Shown: positions 33,364 to 41,070 of the stretch, in pieces
Numbering within the stretch: the first letter of the stretch is position 1
Layout of the letters: every line of letters starts with the position of its first letter
Assembly (NCBI GenBank): GCA_034419095.1
Contig: DAOULQ010000177.1
Coordinates: forward strand, 1 to 47,643
Source: UBA7937 sp034419095
GTDB lineage: Bacteria; Chloroflexota; Anaerolineae; UBA7937
Length of the DNA: 47,643 nucleotides
Direction: 5' to 3'
Notes under the pieces: generated by a model
The model's database searches: none
Seen by the model: the letters and a program-made list of their open reading frames with translations, nothing else
What the model was told of the DNA's origin: nothing
Made by a program: the position numbers and the translations under genes

Positions 33364-34941
33364 TTGGGAGAAAAGATCTTAGTTTATGGCAGTGGTGGAA
33401 GGGACCATGCTCTTGCAGATGAATACATAGAAAGTCCCCATGTGGATAAGGTTTTTTTTGCACCTGGCAATCCTGGAGTCAATTATACAAGCAAAGGTCA
33501 GAGAGGATATATAGAACAAGTTCCTCGGGTGAGAGGTTTTGAGGATGTCGTAAGATTCTGTAAAGATAATGGCGTGAGATTGGTTGACGTTGGTTCAGAA
33601 AACCCTTTAAGTCAAGGACTTGTTGATGTTTTATACGAGGCTGGAATACCCTGTGTAGGACCTAAAAGGAAATACACAAGAATAGAACGTGATAGGGCAT
33701 TCACAAATACAATACTTGAAAGAATAGGAGTAAAACCCGAATGGCGTGTTTTTGACCCAGGAACAGAGGCAACAGAAGAAGGAAGAAAAAAGGCTGCTGA
33801 AGATGCAAAAAGATATGTTAGAGATGTTGGTTATCAAGTTGTAGTAAAGGCAGGTGGTTTAGGGGCTGGAAAATCGGGTTTCTGTTGTAATAATCCAAGA
33901 GAGGCTGAAGAAGCAATTGATAGGATAATTGTAGAGAAAGAATTCGCGGCTTATGGACCCAATAGTTTGAGAGCCATAGTTGAAGAAAGAAAGGAACATC
34001 GAGAGATTTCGTTTTTTGTTTATCTTGATGGCAAAACATGCTTGCCATTAAAGATGTTCGCCCAAGATTACAAACCAGCATATGATCCATATGATCTTCT
34101 AAGGATGTTTTGCTATCGCTATGGAGGAGACATTCGCGGTATAAGAAGAGGATTGCAAGAAAATCGAATAAGAATTCCTGAAAACCTGGCAACAATGAGT
34201 GAAGATGAAAGAGACCAAATTCTAGCTTCCCCATTGAAAGATGAAAACATGAGACTAACAAACCCCAATACAGGGGGGACAGGTTGCTATTGTCCCCATA
34301 GGCTAGTAGGAGAAGAATGGGTGACGAACAAGATATTAAGAGAGGTAGTAAACCCATTTGTGAATATTGTCTATAATGAATTGGGTTGGGATTACAGGGG
34401 CGTTTTGTATTTTGGTTTAAATCTAAATCCAGACAATAGTCTGAGTGTATTCGAGGTTAACGTTAGACATGGGGATCCAGAATGGGAAGTAATAGCAAGA
34501 AAAATGAAAACAGATCTTTTTGAAATAGCCCTGGCGACCTGCGAAGGAAGGGTCGATGAACTCAAGAGAACTCTTCCAAAAGGGGAAGTAGAATGGAACC
34601 CTCGTCATTATGTTGATGTTGTGGCAATGGTAGGAAGATCAAGAGATCCAGGTGGGCGTTGGTACCCGGGATATCCTGGGCGTTATGGAAAGGGCTATAA
34701 GATAACTGGTTTAGATGAAATAGATTCGGGTGTAGCGATTTTTTATTCTGGTGTTGGTGAAGACCCCAAAAAGGGACTTGTAACAAGAGGGGGTAGGGTC
34801 TTACATGTTGTTGCTGGCGGGAATAGTTTAGAAGAAGCAAGAGAATTAGCGTACAGAAACATTAAACGCCTCGCTTTCCTTGATCATCGAAGCAATGATG
34901 AGGATGTTCTCAGATATCGCAAAACTATAGCCTCAGTTTAA
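33364..34941 (+). CDS. purD: GAR synthetase PurD, AT-rich, probably transferred
   Basis: Phosphoribosylamine-glycine ligase of the ATP-grasp fold: LVYGSGGRDHALADEY N-terminus, FFAPGNPGVNY, QVVVKAGGLGAGKSGF, and the C-terminal FEVNVRHGDPEWEV, matching the FNARFGDPE-like metal site. About 525 residues, roughly 100 longer than common bacterial PurD, resembling long archaeal/deep-branching forms. I choose TTG 33364 after GAGGGGCGG; an upstream TTG 33313 is possible. Its DNA is markedly AT-rich (a sampled 60-base line has about 35% G+C versus two-thirds in purM) and uses AGA, ATA and GAA, unlike all neighbours. Confidence 0.9.
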   Translation: MGEKILVYGSGGRDHALADEYIESPHVDKVFFAPGNPGVNYTSKGQRGYIEQVPRVRGFEDVVRFCKDNGVRLVDVGSENPLSQGLVDVLYEAGIPCVGPKRKYTRIERDRAFTNTILERIGVKPEWRVFDPGTEATEEGRKKAAEDAKRYVRDVGYQVVVKAGGLGAGKSGFCCNNPREAEEAIDRIIVEKEFAAYGPNSLRAIVEERKEHREISFFVYLDGKTCLPLKMFAQDYKPAYDPYDLLRMFCYRYGGDIRGIRRGLQENRIRIPENLATMSEDERDQILASPLKDENMRLTNPNTGGTGCYCPHRLVGEEWVTNKILREVVNPFVNIVYNELGWDYRGVLYFGLNLNPDNSLSVFEVNVRHGDPEWEVIARKMKTDLFEIALATCEGRVDELKRTLPKGEVEWNPRHYVDVVAMVGRSRDPGGRWYPGYPGRYGKGYKITGLDEIDSGVAIFYSGVGEDPKKGLVTRGGRVLHVVAGGNSLEEARELAYRNIKRLAFLDHRSNDEDVLRYRKTIASV

Positions 34942-34960
34942 CTATCTGGAGGATCTATTC

Positions 34961-36010
34961 ATGACGAGGAGACAAGCGCCTTCCTCTCCCAAGAGCGCCT
35001 ACGCCGCCACCGGCGTAGACATCGAGGCTGGCAACCGCGCCGTCGAACTGATGCGGGAAGCCGTCCGCAGCACCTACACCCCTGCCGTCCTGGCGGGCAT
35101 CGGTTCCTTTGGCGGGTTGTTCGCCCTGGAAGAGGTGCTCCAAGCCCGCGACCCAGTCCTGGTGGCTTCCACCGACGGCGTCGGCACCAAGACGATGATC
35201 GCCGGAGCAATGGGCCGCTACGACACCGTGGGTCATGACATCGTCAACCATTGTATGAACGACATCCTGGTACAGGGCGCGCGTCCCCTCTTCTTCCTGG
35301 ACTACGTCGCTGCGGGCAAACTCGATCCCGAGCAGATCGCGGCCATCGTTGGGGGGTGCGCCGAGGCGTGCAAGGCCCTTGGTTGCGCTTTAATAGGAGG
35401 TGAGACGGCCGAGATGCCCGGGGTGTACCGCCCGGGTACCTTCGACCTGGTCGGCGCTATGGTGGGTTGGGCCGAGCGCGATGCCATTGTGGATGGGAGC
35501 GAAGTCCGGCCCGGTGACGTCTGCCTGGGGCTGTCTTCCTCCGGTCTCCACACCAACGGCTATTCCCTGGTTCGCCGCATCTTCGCCGACGTGGGCTGGG
35601 AGAGGGTGCTGCCCGAAGTGGGCCGGCCCCTGGGCGAGGTTCTGTTGACCCCGCACAAAGCCTACCTGAAGGAGTTCGAGATGCTCGTGGAGGCTGGGGT
35701 GACCATCAAGGCTATGGCGCACATCACCGGCGGCGGGTTCATCGATAATATCCCCAGAGTGCTTCCCTCGGCTGTGGGGGTGGCGGTCGACCGAACAGCC
35801 TGGGAGGTACCGGTGATCTTCCGTCTCATACAAGAGCGGGGCCAAATAGACGAGATGGAGATGTACTGGGTTTTCAACATGGGCATCGGGATGGTGCTGT
35901 TGGTGGCTGCGGAGGAGGTGCAACAGGCGCTGGATGCCCTGTCGGGGGAGGCTGTGGTCATGGGGCAGGCTGTTCCCTGGGACGGGAGCGAACCTCGCGT
36001 TCGTCTCTGA
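34961..36010 (+). CDS. purM: AIR synthetase PurM
   Basis: Phosphoribosylformylglycinamidine cyclo-ligase. Signatures ASTDGVGTKTMIA, HDIVNHCMNDILVQGARPLFFLDY (outlined), GGETAEMPGVY, SSSGLHTNGYSLVR and HITGGGFIDNIPRVLP are present; 349 residues. The coding sequence returns to the GC-rich codon style after purD. Ribosome site GGAGG about 11 bases before ATG. Confidence 0.97.
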   Translation: MTRRQAPSSPKSAYAATGVDIEAGNRAVELMREAVRSTYTPAVLAGIGSFGGLFALEEVLQARDPVLVASTDGVGTKTMIAGAMGRYDTVGHDIVNHCMNDILVQGARPLFFLDYVAAGKLDPEQIAAIVGGCAEACKALGCALIGGETAEMPGVYRPGTFDLVGAMVGWAERDAIVDGSEVRPGDVCLGLSSSGLHTNGYSLVRRIFADVGWERVLPEVGRPLGEVLLTPHKAYLKEFEMLVEAGVTIKAMAHITGGGFIDNIPRVLPSAVGVAVDRTAWEVPVIFRLIQERGQIDEMEMYWVFNMGIGMVLLVAAEEVQQALDALSGEAVVMGQAVPWDGSEPRVRL

Positions 36011-36127
36011 ACCTGTTTCCTGCCACGCTAGGGAGAGCACCCTTCTATGCCGTTGAGAACCCCTTCGCTGAGGGCTTCCTATCCCCGGCTAGAGATGTAC
36101 AGAGGTTGTACTGATGGGAGTGAGCGC

Positions 36128-36721
36128 ATGACGCGTATGGCTGTGCTGGTTTCAGGGTTCGGCTCCAACCTGCAGGCGATCCTGGACGCTGTTGAAGGGG
36201 GTAGGCTTCCCGGCGTCGAGGTGGCCCTGGTCATCTCCAACCGGCGGGAGGCCTACGGCATCAAGCGGGCCGTGCGCCATGGGGTGCCGGTGGTATACTT
36301 TCCCCTGATTCCGTACAGCCAGGCTGGCCGGCCACGCCAGGAGTACGACGCTGACCTGGCGGCTATCCTACGGGCCTTCGACATCTCCTGGGTGGTGATG
36401 GCCGGCTGGATGCATCTCCTTAGCGAAGCCTTTCTGTCCCATTTCCCCAACCGGGTGGTAAACCTGCACCCGGCTCTGCCGGGTACTTTTCCAGGAACAG
36501 ATGCCATCGACCGGGCGTACGACGCCTATCAACGGGGCGAGATCCCCCACACCGGAGTCATGGTCCACCTGGTCCCCAACGAGGCGGTTGACGCTGGCCC
36601 CGTCGTGGCCCGCGAGGAGGTGCCGATTTACCCTGGGGACAGCCTGGAGGACCTGGAGGCGCGAATCCACGCCGTGGAGCATCGCCTGCTGGTGCAGGCG
36701 TTGCATGATCTGATGTGTTAG
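36128..36721 (+). CDS. purN: GAR transformylase PurN
   Basis: Formyl-tetrahydrofolate-dependent GAR formyltransferase. Motifs: VLVSGFGSNLQAIL, the catalytic VNLHPALPGTFPGTDAI with His, IPHTGVMVHLVPNEAVDAGPVV with the conserved Asp. 197 residues from ATG 36128, preceded by GGGAGTGAG; upstream ATG 36047 would add 27 unrelated residues. Confidence 0.95.
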   Translation: MTRMAVLVSGFGSNLQAILDAVEGGRLPGVEVALVISNRREAYGIKRAVRHGVPVVYFPLIPYSQAGRPRQEYDADLAAILRAFDISWVVMAGWMHLLSEAFLSHFPNRVVNLHPALPGTFPGTDAIDRAYDAYQRGEIPHTGVMVHLVPNEAVDAGPVVAREEVPIYPGDSLEDLEARIHAVEHRLLVQALHDLMC

Positions 36722-36757
36722 AGTGTTCAGTTGACTATAGCTGTCGGAGGAGTTGCC

Positions 36758-37444
36758 GTGGCTGTCAATATCGTGCACGAGGTGGACGACTGGGTGAAAA
36801 TCCAGCGCGTCCTGGTGAGCGTGTCGGACAAATCGGGGCTAGATCTGCTCATCCCCAGTCTCGTCGAGATCAACTCGGAGATTCACTTTTACTCCACAGG
36901 GGGCACATTTCGCCACCTTGCCCAAATCCTGGGGCTAGAAGAAGCGGCTATCCATCTGACCCAGGTTGCGGACTACACCGGGCAGCCGGAGACCCAAGGA
37001 GGCCTGGTCAAAACGCTGGACTTTAAGATCTATCTGGGCTTGCTGACCGAGACCTACAACGCTTCCCACCAGGCGGACCTGTCGCGCACAGGTGCGGTGC
37101 CCTTGGATATGGTTGTGGTCAACCTCTACCCCTTTGAGGCGACCATCGCGCGTGAAGGGGTCAGCACGGAAGAGGCCCGGGCCAACATCGACATCGGTGG
37201 CCCGTGCATGATCCGCGCCGCGGCGAAAAACTACCTGCGGGTGGCCTCGGTGGTTGACCCGACGGACTACGCTTCATTGGTGGGGTTTTTGCAGACTCAC
37301 GACGGCCAGCTGAACCTGACCAAGCGTTTCGAGTTGGCTCGCAAAGCCTTCGCCCACACCGCCAAGTACGATGCCGCCATCAGTGAATTCCTGGCGGGGC
37401 GGGATGCAGAGGCTGTGCCGGCCAGTTATCCAATCCGTCATTGA
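36758..37444 (+). CDS. purH: IMP cyclohydrolase (N-terminal half of PurH as a separate gene)
   Basis: Closes FAICAR to IMP. The 228-residue protein covers only the MGS-like domain of bifunctional PurH: RVLVSVSDKSGLDLL, FYSTGGTFRHLA, DYTGQPETQGGLVKTL, DMVVVNLYPFE and NIDIGGPCMIRAAAKN. I choose GTG 36758, 5 bases after GGAGGAG. The frame closes normally after the domain; the transformylase half is a separate gene 244 bases downstream, with foreign sequence between. Confidence 0.92.
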   Translation: MAVNIVHEVDDWVKIQRVLVSVSDKSGLDLLIPSLVEINSEIHFYSTGGTFRHLAQILGLEEAAIHLTQVADYTGQPETQGGLVKTLDFKIYLGLLTETYNASHQADLSRTGAVPLDMVVVNLYPFEATIAREGVSTEEARANIDIGGPCMIRAAAKNYLRVASVVDPTDYASLVGFLQTHDGQLNLTKRFELARKAFAHTAKYDAAISEFLAGRDAEAVPASYPIRH

Positions 37445-37472
37445 GAGGGTTTCTCATGAACATCCTTGGGGG

Positions 37473-37589
37473 AGTACCGATAAAGCGGGGAGGGCATTGG
37501 GCTATCACCTAACCACCACACCTAGAGAGGGACTAGAACGCGAGGTTGCGTGGTACAGACAGCACATCTTTGGCAAGAACGATCTCTAG
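37473..37589 (+). pseudogene. C-terminal remnant of a sugar-nucleotide epimerase/dehydratase
   Basis: Within the 244-base gap between the two purH genes one frame reads STDKAGRALGYH, then EGLEREVAWYRQHIFG. This closely resembles the C-terminus of NAD-dependent epimerases (typically SSKAKRELGWxP...LEEGLRxTVEWYR). There is no start codon or upstream domain, so it is a fragment. It indicates rearrangement between the purH halves. Confidence 0.6.
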
Positions 37590-37688
37590 CAGAGTCAGCC
37601 TCGATTCCTGCACTTCTCCATCCGTTGCGGTTTTGCGGGAATGGGGGAACTCAAACCTAATGAGAAGGTACGTACAGGAGAATTGCCG

Positions 37689-38939
37689 ATGGCTCAAAAC
37701 CTGAAAAAGGCCTATCACACAATTATAGACGACCATTTTCCCGAACGCATGGAAATCGCCTTTGTGTTTGGGGAGGAGCGCTCCACGCTCGTCTACGAGA
37801 AGGTCTCCTGGGTGGTTGACGGTGTTCGCAAGGGGCTGCGCTACGGTGAGAACCCAGGCCAGGAGGCGGCGTTGTACAGGTTGATCAACGGGGATTTGAC
37901 GTTGGGGGAAGTGAAAACGATCGCCCCAGGCCGTTACCTCGTATCCGACGTGGAACTGCTACAATCCGGTAAGCACCCGGGCAAGATCAACCTGACCGAC
38001 GCCGACAACGCGCTGAACATCCTGCGTTACCTGCCCGACCGGCCGGCGGTGGCGATTATGAAACATAATAACCCTTCAGGGGTGGCGGTGGCTGACAGCC
38101 TGTTGGAGGCCTATCTCAAAGCCGACTTGGCCGACCACGTCGCTGCCTTCGGCGGCTGCATCGCTCTCAACCGGCCGGTGGACGTGCCCACGGCCCAAGC
38201 CATCTCGGAGCGCTATGCCGAGGTGGTGGTAGCGCCGGAGTTCGAGGAAGGCACGGTAGGCATCCTGGCTCAGCGCAAGAACCTGCGCATCATGCGCATC
38301 GGCAACATCGAGCGCCTGTCCGAGTTCGCAGCCGAGCGTTTTGTGGACTTTAAGAGCCTGATAGACGGTTCGATCGTCGCTCAACTCTCCTTCGTGCCGC
38401 AGACGCGCACCAAAGCCGATTTCAAACTGGCCGAGGCACTCTACAAGGGAGAGACGTACAGGATTGATCGCGAACCGAGGGAAACAGAGTACGAGGATAT
38501 GCTGTTTGGTTGGCTGGTGGAGGCCGGCGTGACCTCCAACTCAGTGATCTACGTCAAGGACCTGGTCACGGTGGGCATCGGCACCGGTGAGCAGGACCGC
38601 GTGGGCGTGGCTGAGATCGCCCGAGACAAGGCGTACCGCAAGCTGTCCGACCGACTGGCCTTCGAGCGCTACGGGGTGATCTATAGCACCCTGGATGACG
38701 AAACCAGACGCAGGGAGATAGACGAGGAGGTCGCCGCGTTACACGGGGGGCTGGTCGGTGCGGTGATGGTTTCAGACGGTTTCTTTCCCTTCCGCGATGG
38801 CGTGGATGTCGGCTTGCGCGAAGGTGTGACGGCGGTAATCCAGCCTGGCGGTTCGCTCAACGACTACCAGGTCATCGCGGCATGCAACGAAGCCGGTGCG
38901 ACAATGGTTTTCACCGGAGAGCGCAGTTTCAAACACTAG
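37689..38939 (+). CDS. purH: AICAR transformylase (C-terminal half of PurH as a separate gene)
   Basis: Formylates AICAR with formyl-tetrahydrofolate. 416 residues from ATG 37689 (ribosome site CAGGAG). Landmarks: KGLRYGENPGQEAALY, the active-site KHNNPSGVAVADSL, FGGCIALNRPVDVPTAQAI, and the C-terminal AVIQPGGSLNDYQVIAACNEAG. It has its own N-terminal leader (MAQNLKKAYHTIIDDHFPER) with no cyclohydrolase part, so it is designed or evolved as a stand-alone enzyme. Confidence 0.93.
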   Translation: MAQNLKKAYHTIIDDHFPERMEIAFVFGEERSTLVYEKVSWVVDGVRKGLRYGENPGQEAALYRLINGDLTLGEVKTIAPGRYLVSDVELLQSGKHPGKINLTDADNALNILRYLPDRPAVAIMKHNNPSGVAVADSLLEAYLKADLADHVAAFGGCIALNRPVDVPTAQAISERYAEVVVAPEFEEGTVGILAQRKNLRIMRIGNIERLSEFAAERFVDFKSLIDGSIVAQLSFVPQTRTKADFKLAEALYKGETYRIDREPRETEYEDMLFGWLVEAGVTSNSVIYVKDLVTVGIGTGEQDRVGVAEIARDKAYRKLSDRLAFERYGVIYSTLDDETRRREIDEEVAALHGGLVGAVMVSDGFFPFRDGVDVGLREGVTAVIQPGGSLNDYQVIAACNEAGATMVFTGERSFKH

Positions 38940-39052
38940 GCCGGCGACCTCCCACATCACGAGCAATTGTCCTCTTGGTCAGGTTGGTCGTCTGCCACTT
39001 GTTATTACTTCAGCTTCTCCTCCGTCCCAGATCCCCAATACGGGTTTAACCC

Positions 39053-39250
39053 TCAAGAACCTCCTCGTCCTCCACCAGGAAGGTCACCAGGACCCCCAAA
39101 CCCGGCCTTAGCACGCTTCATCTGCTCGCTGGCTTAAAGGACCTCGCTTCCACAGTAGGGGCATTTGACCCAGTCCTTTTGCGGGAATCGACCATAGGAG
39201 GGACAGGCTGTAGTATATCCCGGTGGTGCCACCTCTGGACGAGCAGCCAT
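39053..39250 (-). pseudogene. Possible small zinc-ribbon gene, interrupted
   Basis: A minus-strand ATG at 39250 opens a 38-codon frame ending in DWVKCPYCGSEVL, preceded by CPSYGRF, which looks like a zinc ribbon with one knuckle altered. After a TAA (39134-39136) the same frame continues for about 26 codons to a glycine-rich end (GGPGDLPGGGRGGS). No strong ribosome site. Coordinates of the distal end may be off by a base. The remainder of 38940-39264 holds nothing I recognise. Confidence 0.3.
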
Positions 39251-39264
39251 CAAGTTACCTACGA

Positions 39265-39294
39265 GGGGTGCTCCCTCAAGCGAGGGAGCCCCCC
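39265..39294 (+). terminator. Strong hairpin terminator after the purine operon
   Basis: GGGG-T-GCTCCCTC, loop AAGC, GAGGGAGC-C-CCCC: a 13-position stem with a single mismatch, followed by TTTATGT. Placed about 325 bases after purH and just before the next promoter, it would separate the two transcription units. Confidence 0.75.
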
Positions 39295-39316
39295 TTTATG
39301 TCAGCAGGGCCATTTG

Positions 39317-39325
39317 TGATATAAT
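39317..39325 (+). promoter_or_regulatory. Extended -10 promoter of the redox cluster
   Basis: TG-A-TATAAT forms a perfect extended -10 element; the corresponding -35 region (around 39296-39302) is poor, as is common with extended -10 promoters. It implies a leader of about 200 bases before the reductase gene. Confidence 0.65.
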
Positions 39326-39331
39326 GGGCAG

Positions 39332-39526
39332 GAGGAGTCTGCTGCATCGAATCTGACAAAGTTCGGGCTGAGACCTGATATGAAGGTTGTGAAAGATTTG
39401 AGTTGCCGAGGGCGGTAGCCAACGCTAACGAGTTATGAGCGGCACCGACTCCAAAGCCGGAGGTCGAGATTACCTCTTGCTCTTCACCCAGGCCAAATCT
39501 ATCTCAGAGCGGCCTTGAGAGTTTTG
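39332..39526 (+). other. Long leader upstream of the reductase gene, unclassified
   Basis: Between the promoter and the ribosome site is about 200 bases without a recognisable gene. It contains a hairpin CGAC-TCC/GGA-G-GTCG (about 39447-39469) and, just before the ribosome site, TCTCA-9-base loop-TGAGA followed by GTTTT, which looks like a weak attenuator. Short frames (12 and 27 codons) have no ribosome sites. I cannot assign a riboswitch class. Confidence 0.3.
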
Positions 39527-39537
39527 AGGAGGATAAT

Positions 39538-40131
39538 GTGGAGAGGACGCCCAGCACAGGCAAGAGCCTGGAGGAGTTGATAGATCGGACTAGACGGATG
39601 GCCCTCCGCTACGCCCAGGTGAGTCCCTACCGCCTGAACCCCGACCAGGATATCTGGGAGGGGATCGTCAAGGGGATAGGTCGGCAGGCCTATACCTTCG
39701 GTTGGCCCTACTGTCCTTGACAGGAGCGGACCGGCGATCCCGTGGAGGATCGGAAGTTCATCTGTCCTTGCTATCGCCACAAACAAGATATCGCCGAGAC
39801 CAGCCATTGTATCTGTCATCTCTTCGTGAGCGATGATTATCGAGCGCCAAAGATGGAGAGCCCACCTATCCGGGAGGAGGACAGCCCCTGGCCTCGCATC
39901 GTGGTCTATGGTACATACTGGTGTAGCGATAGTATGCGCACCAGGCGTTTCCTCAACCGCCATGGCGTTCCCTACACCCTGGTCGATGTGGACCAAGATC
40001 CTCAGGCAGCCCGGAAGGTAAGGGAATGGAACAGCGGTTTCCTCTCCACTCCCACGCTGGATATCGAGGGACGTATCGTTACCGAGCCCTCAGATGAAGA
40101 GTTAGCGAAGATTCTGGGGATAGAAACGTAG
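39538..40131 (+). CDS. Ferredoxin-thioredoxin reductase catalytic subunit-glutaredoxin fusion with in-frame UGA
   Basis: Starts at GTG 39538, five bases after AGGAGG. Residues 1-103 match the catalytic beta subunit of ferredoxin-thioredoxin reductase: FGWPYCP-UGA-QERTGDPVEDRKFICPC, then ETSHCICHLFVS. In the plant/cyanobacterial enzyme the motif is CPC...CPC...CxC, where the first, third, fourth and fifth Cys hold the [4Fe-4S] cluster and the second and last form the redox disulfide. The UGA (39718-39720) falls on that second, thioredoxin-attacking Cys. The frame continues without break into a glutaredoxin-like domain (IVVYGTYWCSDSMRTRRFLN...STPTLDIEG) with CSDS instead of CxxC. Read through as selenocysteine the protein has 197 residues; otherwise it is a 60-residue fragment. 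GTG 39742 after the UGA has no ribosome site. Confidence 0.75.
39731..39753 (+). promoter_or_regulatory. Candidate bacterial SECIS hairpin
   Basis: Beginning 11 bases after the UGA: CC, bulge GGC, GATCC, six-base loop CGTGGA, GGATC, GG. The five-pair perfect stem and a G at the second loop position, 20 bases between UGA and loop, fit the bacterial SECIS rules (loop about 16-37 bases from UGA with G in its first two positions). Hairpins of this size also occur by chance. Confidence 0.5.
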
Positions 40132-40203
40132 GTTCTTGGGAGAGGCGTGAACTTGATAATGGTGGTTTGGTTGTCAGTCTGAGAGTCAGAAGGGAGGCCT
40201 TTG

Positions 40204-41070
40204 ATGCAGATAGATTTCTTCAGTCTACTATGGATCTTCTTTATCATCATGACTTTGATCCCGGCCGTTAACCGCAGGCTCGTGGAGATGAGTCGACAGC
40301 GGCTGATGCGGGCCATCGAGAAGAAGCGGGGTTCCCGGCTCATCACCCTCATCCATCGCCAGGAGGCGTTGAGTTTCTTGGGGATAGCCTTCTCTAGGTA
40401 CATAGACATCGAGGACTCGGAGCAGGTTCTGCGGGCTATCCGCCTCACCCCCGAGGATCTGCCTATAGATATTGTGCTCCATACGCCGGGAGGCTTGGTC
40501 TTGGCTGCGGAGCAGATCGCCCACGCCCTGGTGAGGCATAAAGCCAAGGTCACGGTCTTCGTGCCCCATTACGCCATGTCGGGAGGGACCTTTGTGGCCC
40601 TGGCGGCGGATGAGATCGTGATGGAGGAGAACGCCGTTCTGGGGCCCGTCGACCCTCAGTTGGGGAAATACCCTGCCGCTTCCATCCTCACCGTCTCCGA
40701 GGCTAAGGATATAAACGAGATAGACGACGAAACTCTCATCCTCTCCGATATGTCTCGCAAAGCCCAGAAGCAGGTGCACGCTTGTCTGGTGGAGACCCTC
40801 GTGGGCAACGAGATGCCTCAGGAGAAGGCGGAGAAGATAGCCACGACTTTGAGTTGTGGCCAGTGGACCCATGATTACCCCATCACCTTCGAAGAGGCGA
40901 AGGAGTTGGGGTTGCCTGTCTCCTCGGACCTGCCGAACGAAATCTACCAGTTGATGGACCTCTACCCCCAAGCAGCGGGACGACGTCCCTCGGTGGAATA
41001 TATCCCTCTCCCCTACCGCCGCGAGGAACCGCCAGAGAAGCAGAAGGGCCAGAGTTGGAGATACTCTTAG
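40204..41070 (+). CDS. Membrane-anchored ClpP/SppA-fold serine protease-like protein (SDH/DUF114 family)
   Basis: 288-residue protein with an N-terminal membrane helix (FFSLLWIFFIIMTLIPAV) followed by a ClpP/crotonase-like domain. The strand PIDIVLHTPGGLVLAAEQIA and the nucleophile elbow HYAMSGGTFVALAADEI (Ser) match the serine dehydrogenase proteinase/DUF114 family; VLGPVDPQLGKYPAAS follows. The start is ATG 40204, preceded by GGGAGG; a TTG at 40201 is adjacent. Likely a cytoplasm-facing membrane protease in quality control, by family analogy. It overlaps the next gene by 16 bases. Confidence 0.85.
   Translation: MQIDFFSLLWIFFIIMTLIPAVNRRLVEMSRQRLMRAIEKKRGSRLITLIHRQEALSFLGIAFSRYIDIEDSEQVLRAIRLTPEDLPIDIVLHTPGGLVLAAEQIAHALVRHKAKVTVFVPHYAMSGGTFVALAADEIVMEENAVLGPVDPQLGKYPAASILTVSEAKDINEIDDETLILSDMSRKAQKQVHACLVETLVGNEMPQEKAEKIATTLSCGQWTHDYPITFEEAKELGLPVSSDLPNEIYQLMDLYPQAAGRRPSVEYIPLPYRREEPPEKQKGQSWRYS

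Noticed and set aside
39371..39395. CTGAGA...CCTGAT, reminiscent of a TPP riboswitch
   Set aside because: The two boxes are nearly adjacent and the downstream conserved TPP segment and P-helices are missing.
39439..39460. GGCACCGACT, reminiscent of the end of a tracrRNA
   Set aside because: No CRISPR repeats or Cas genes are present; short chance match.
39742..40131. Reading the glutaredoxin part as an independent gene from GTG 39742
   Set aside because: There is no ribosome site, it begins in the middle of the reductase domain (before its second CPC), and it is in the same frame as the well-initiated upstream part.
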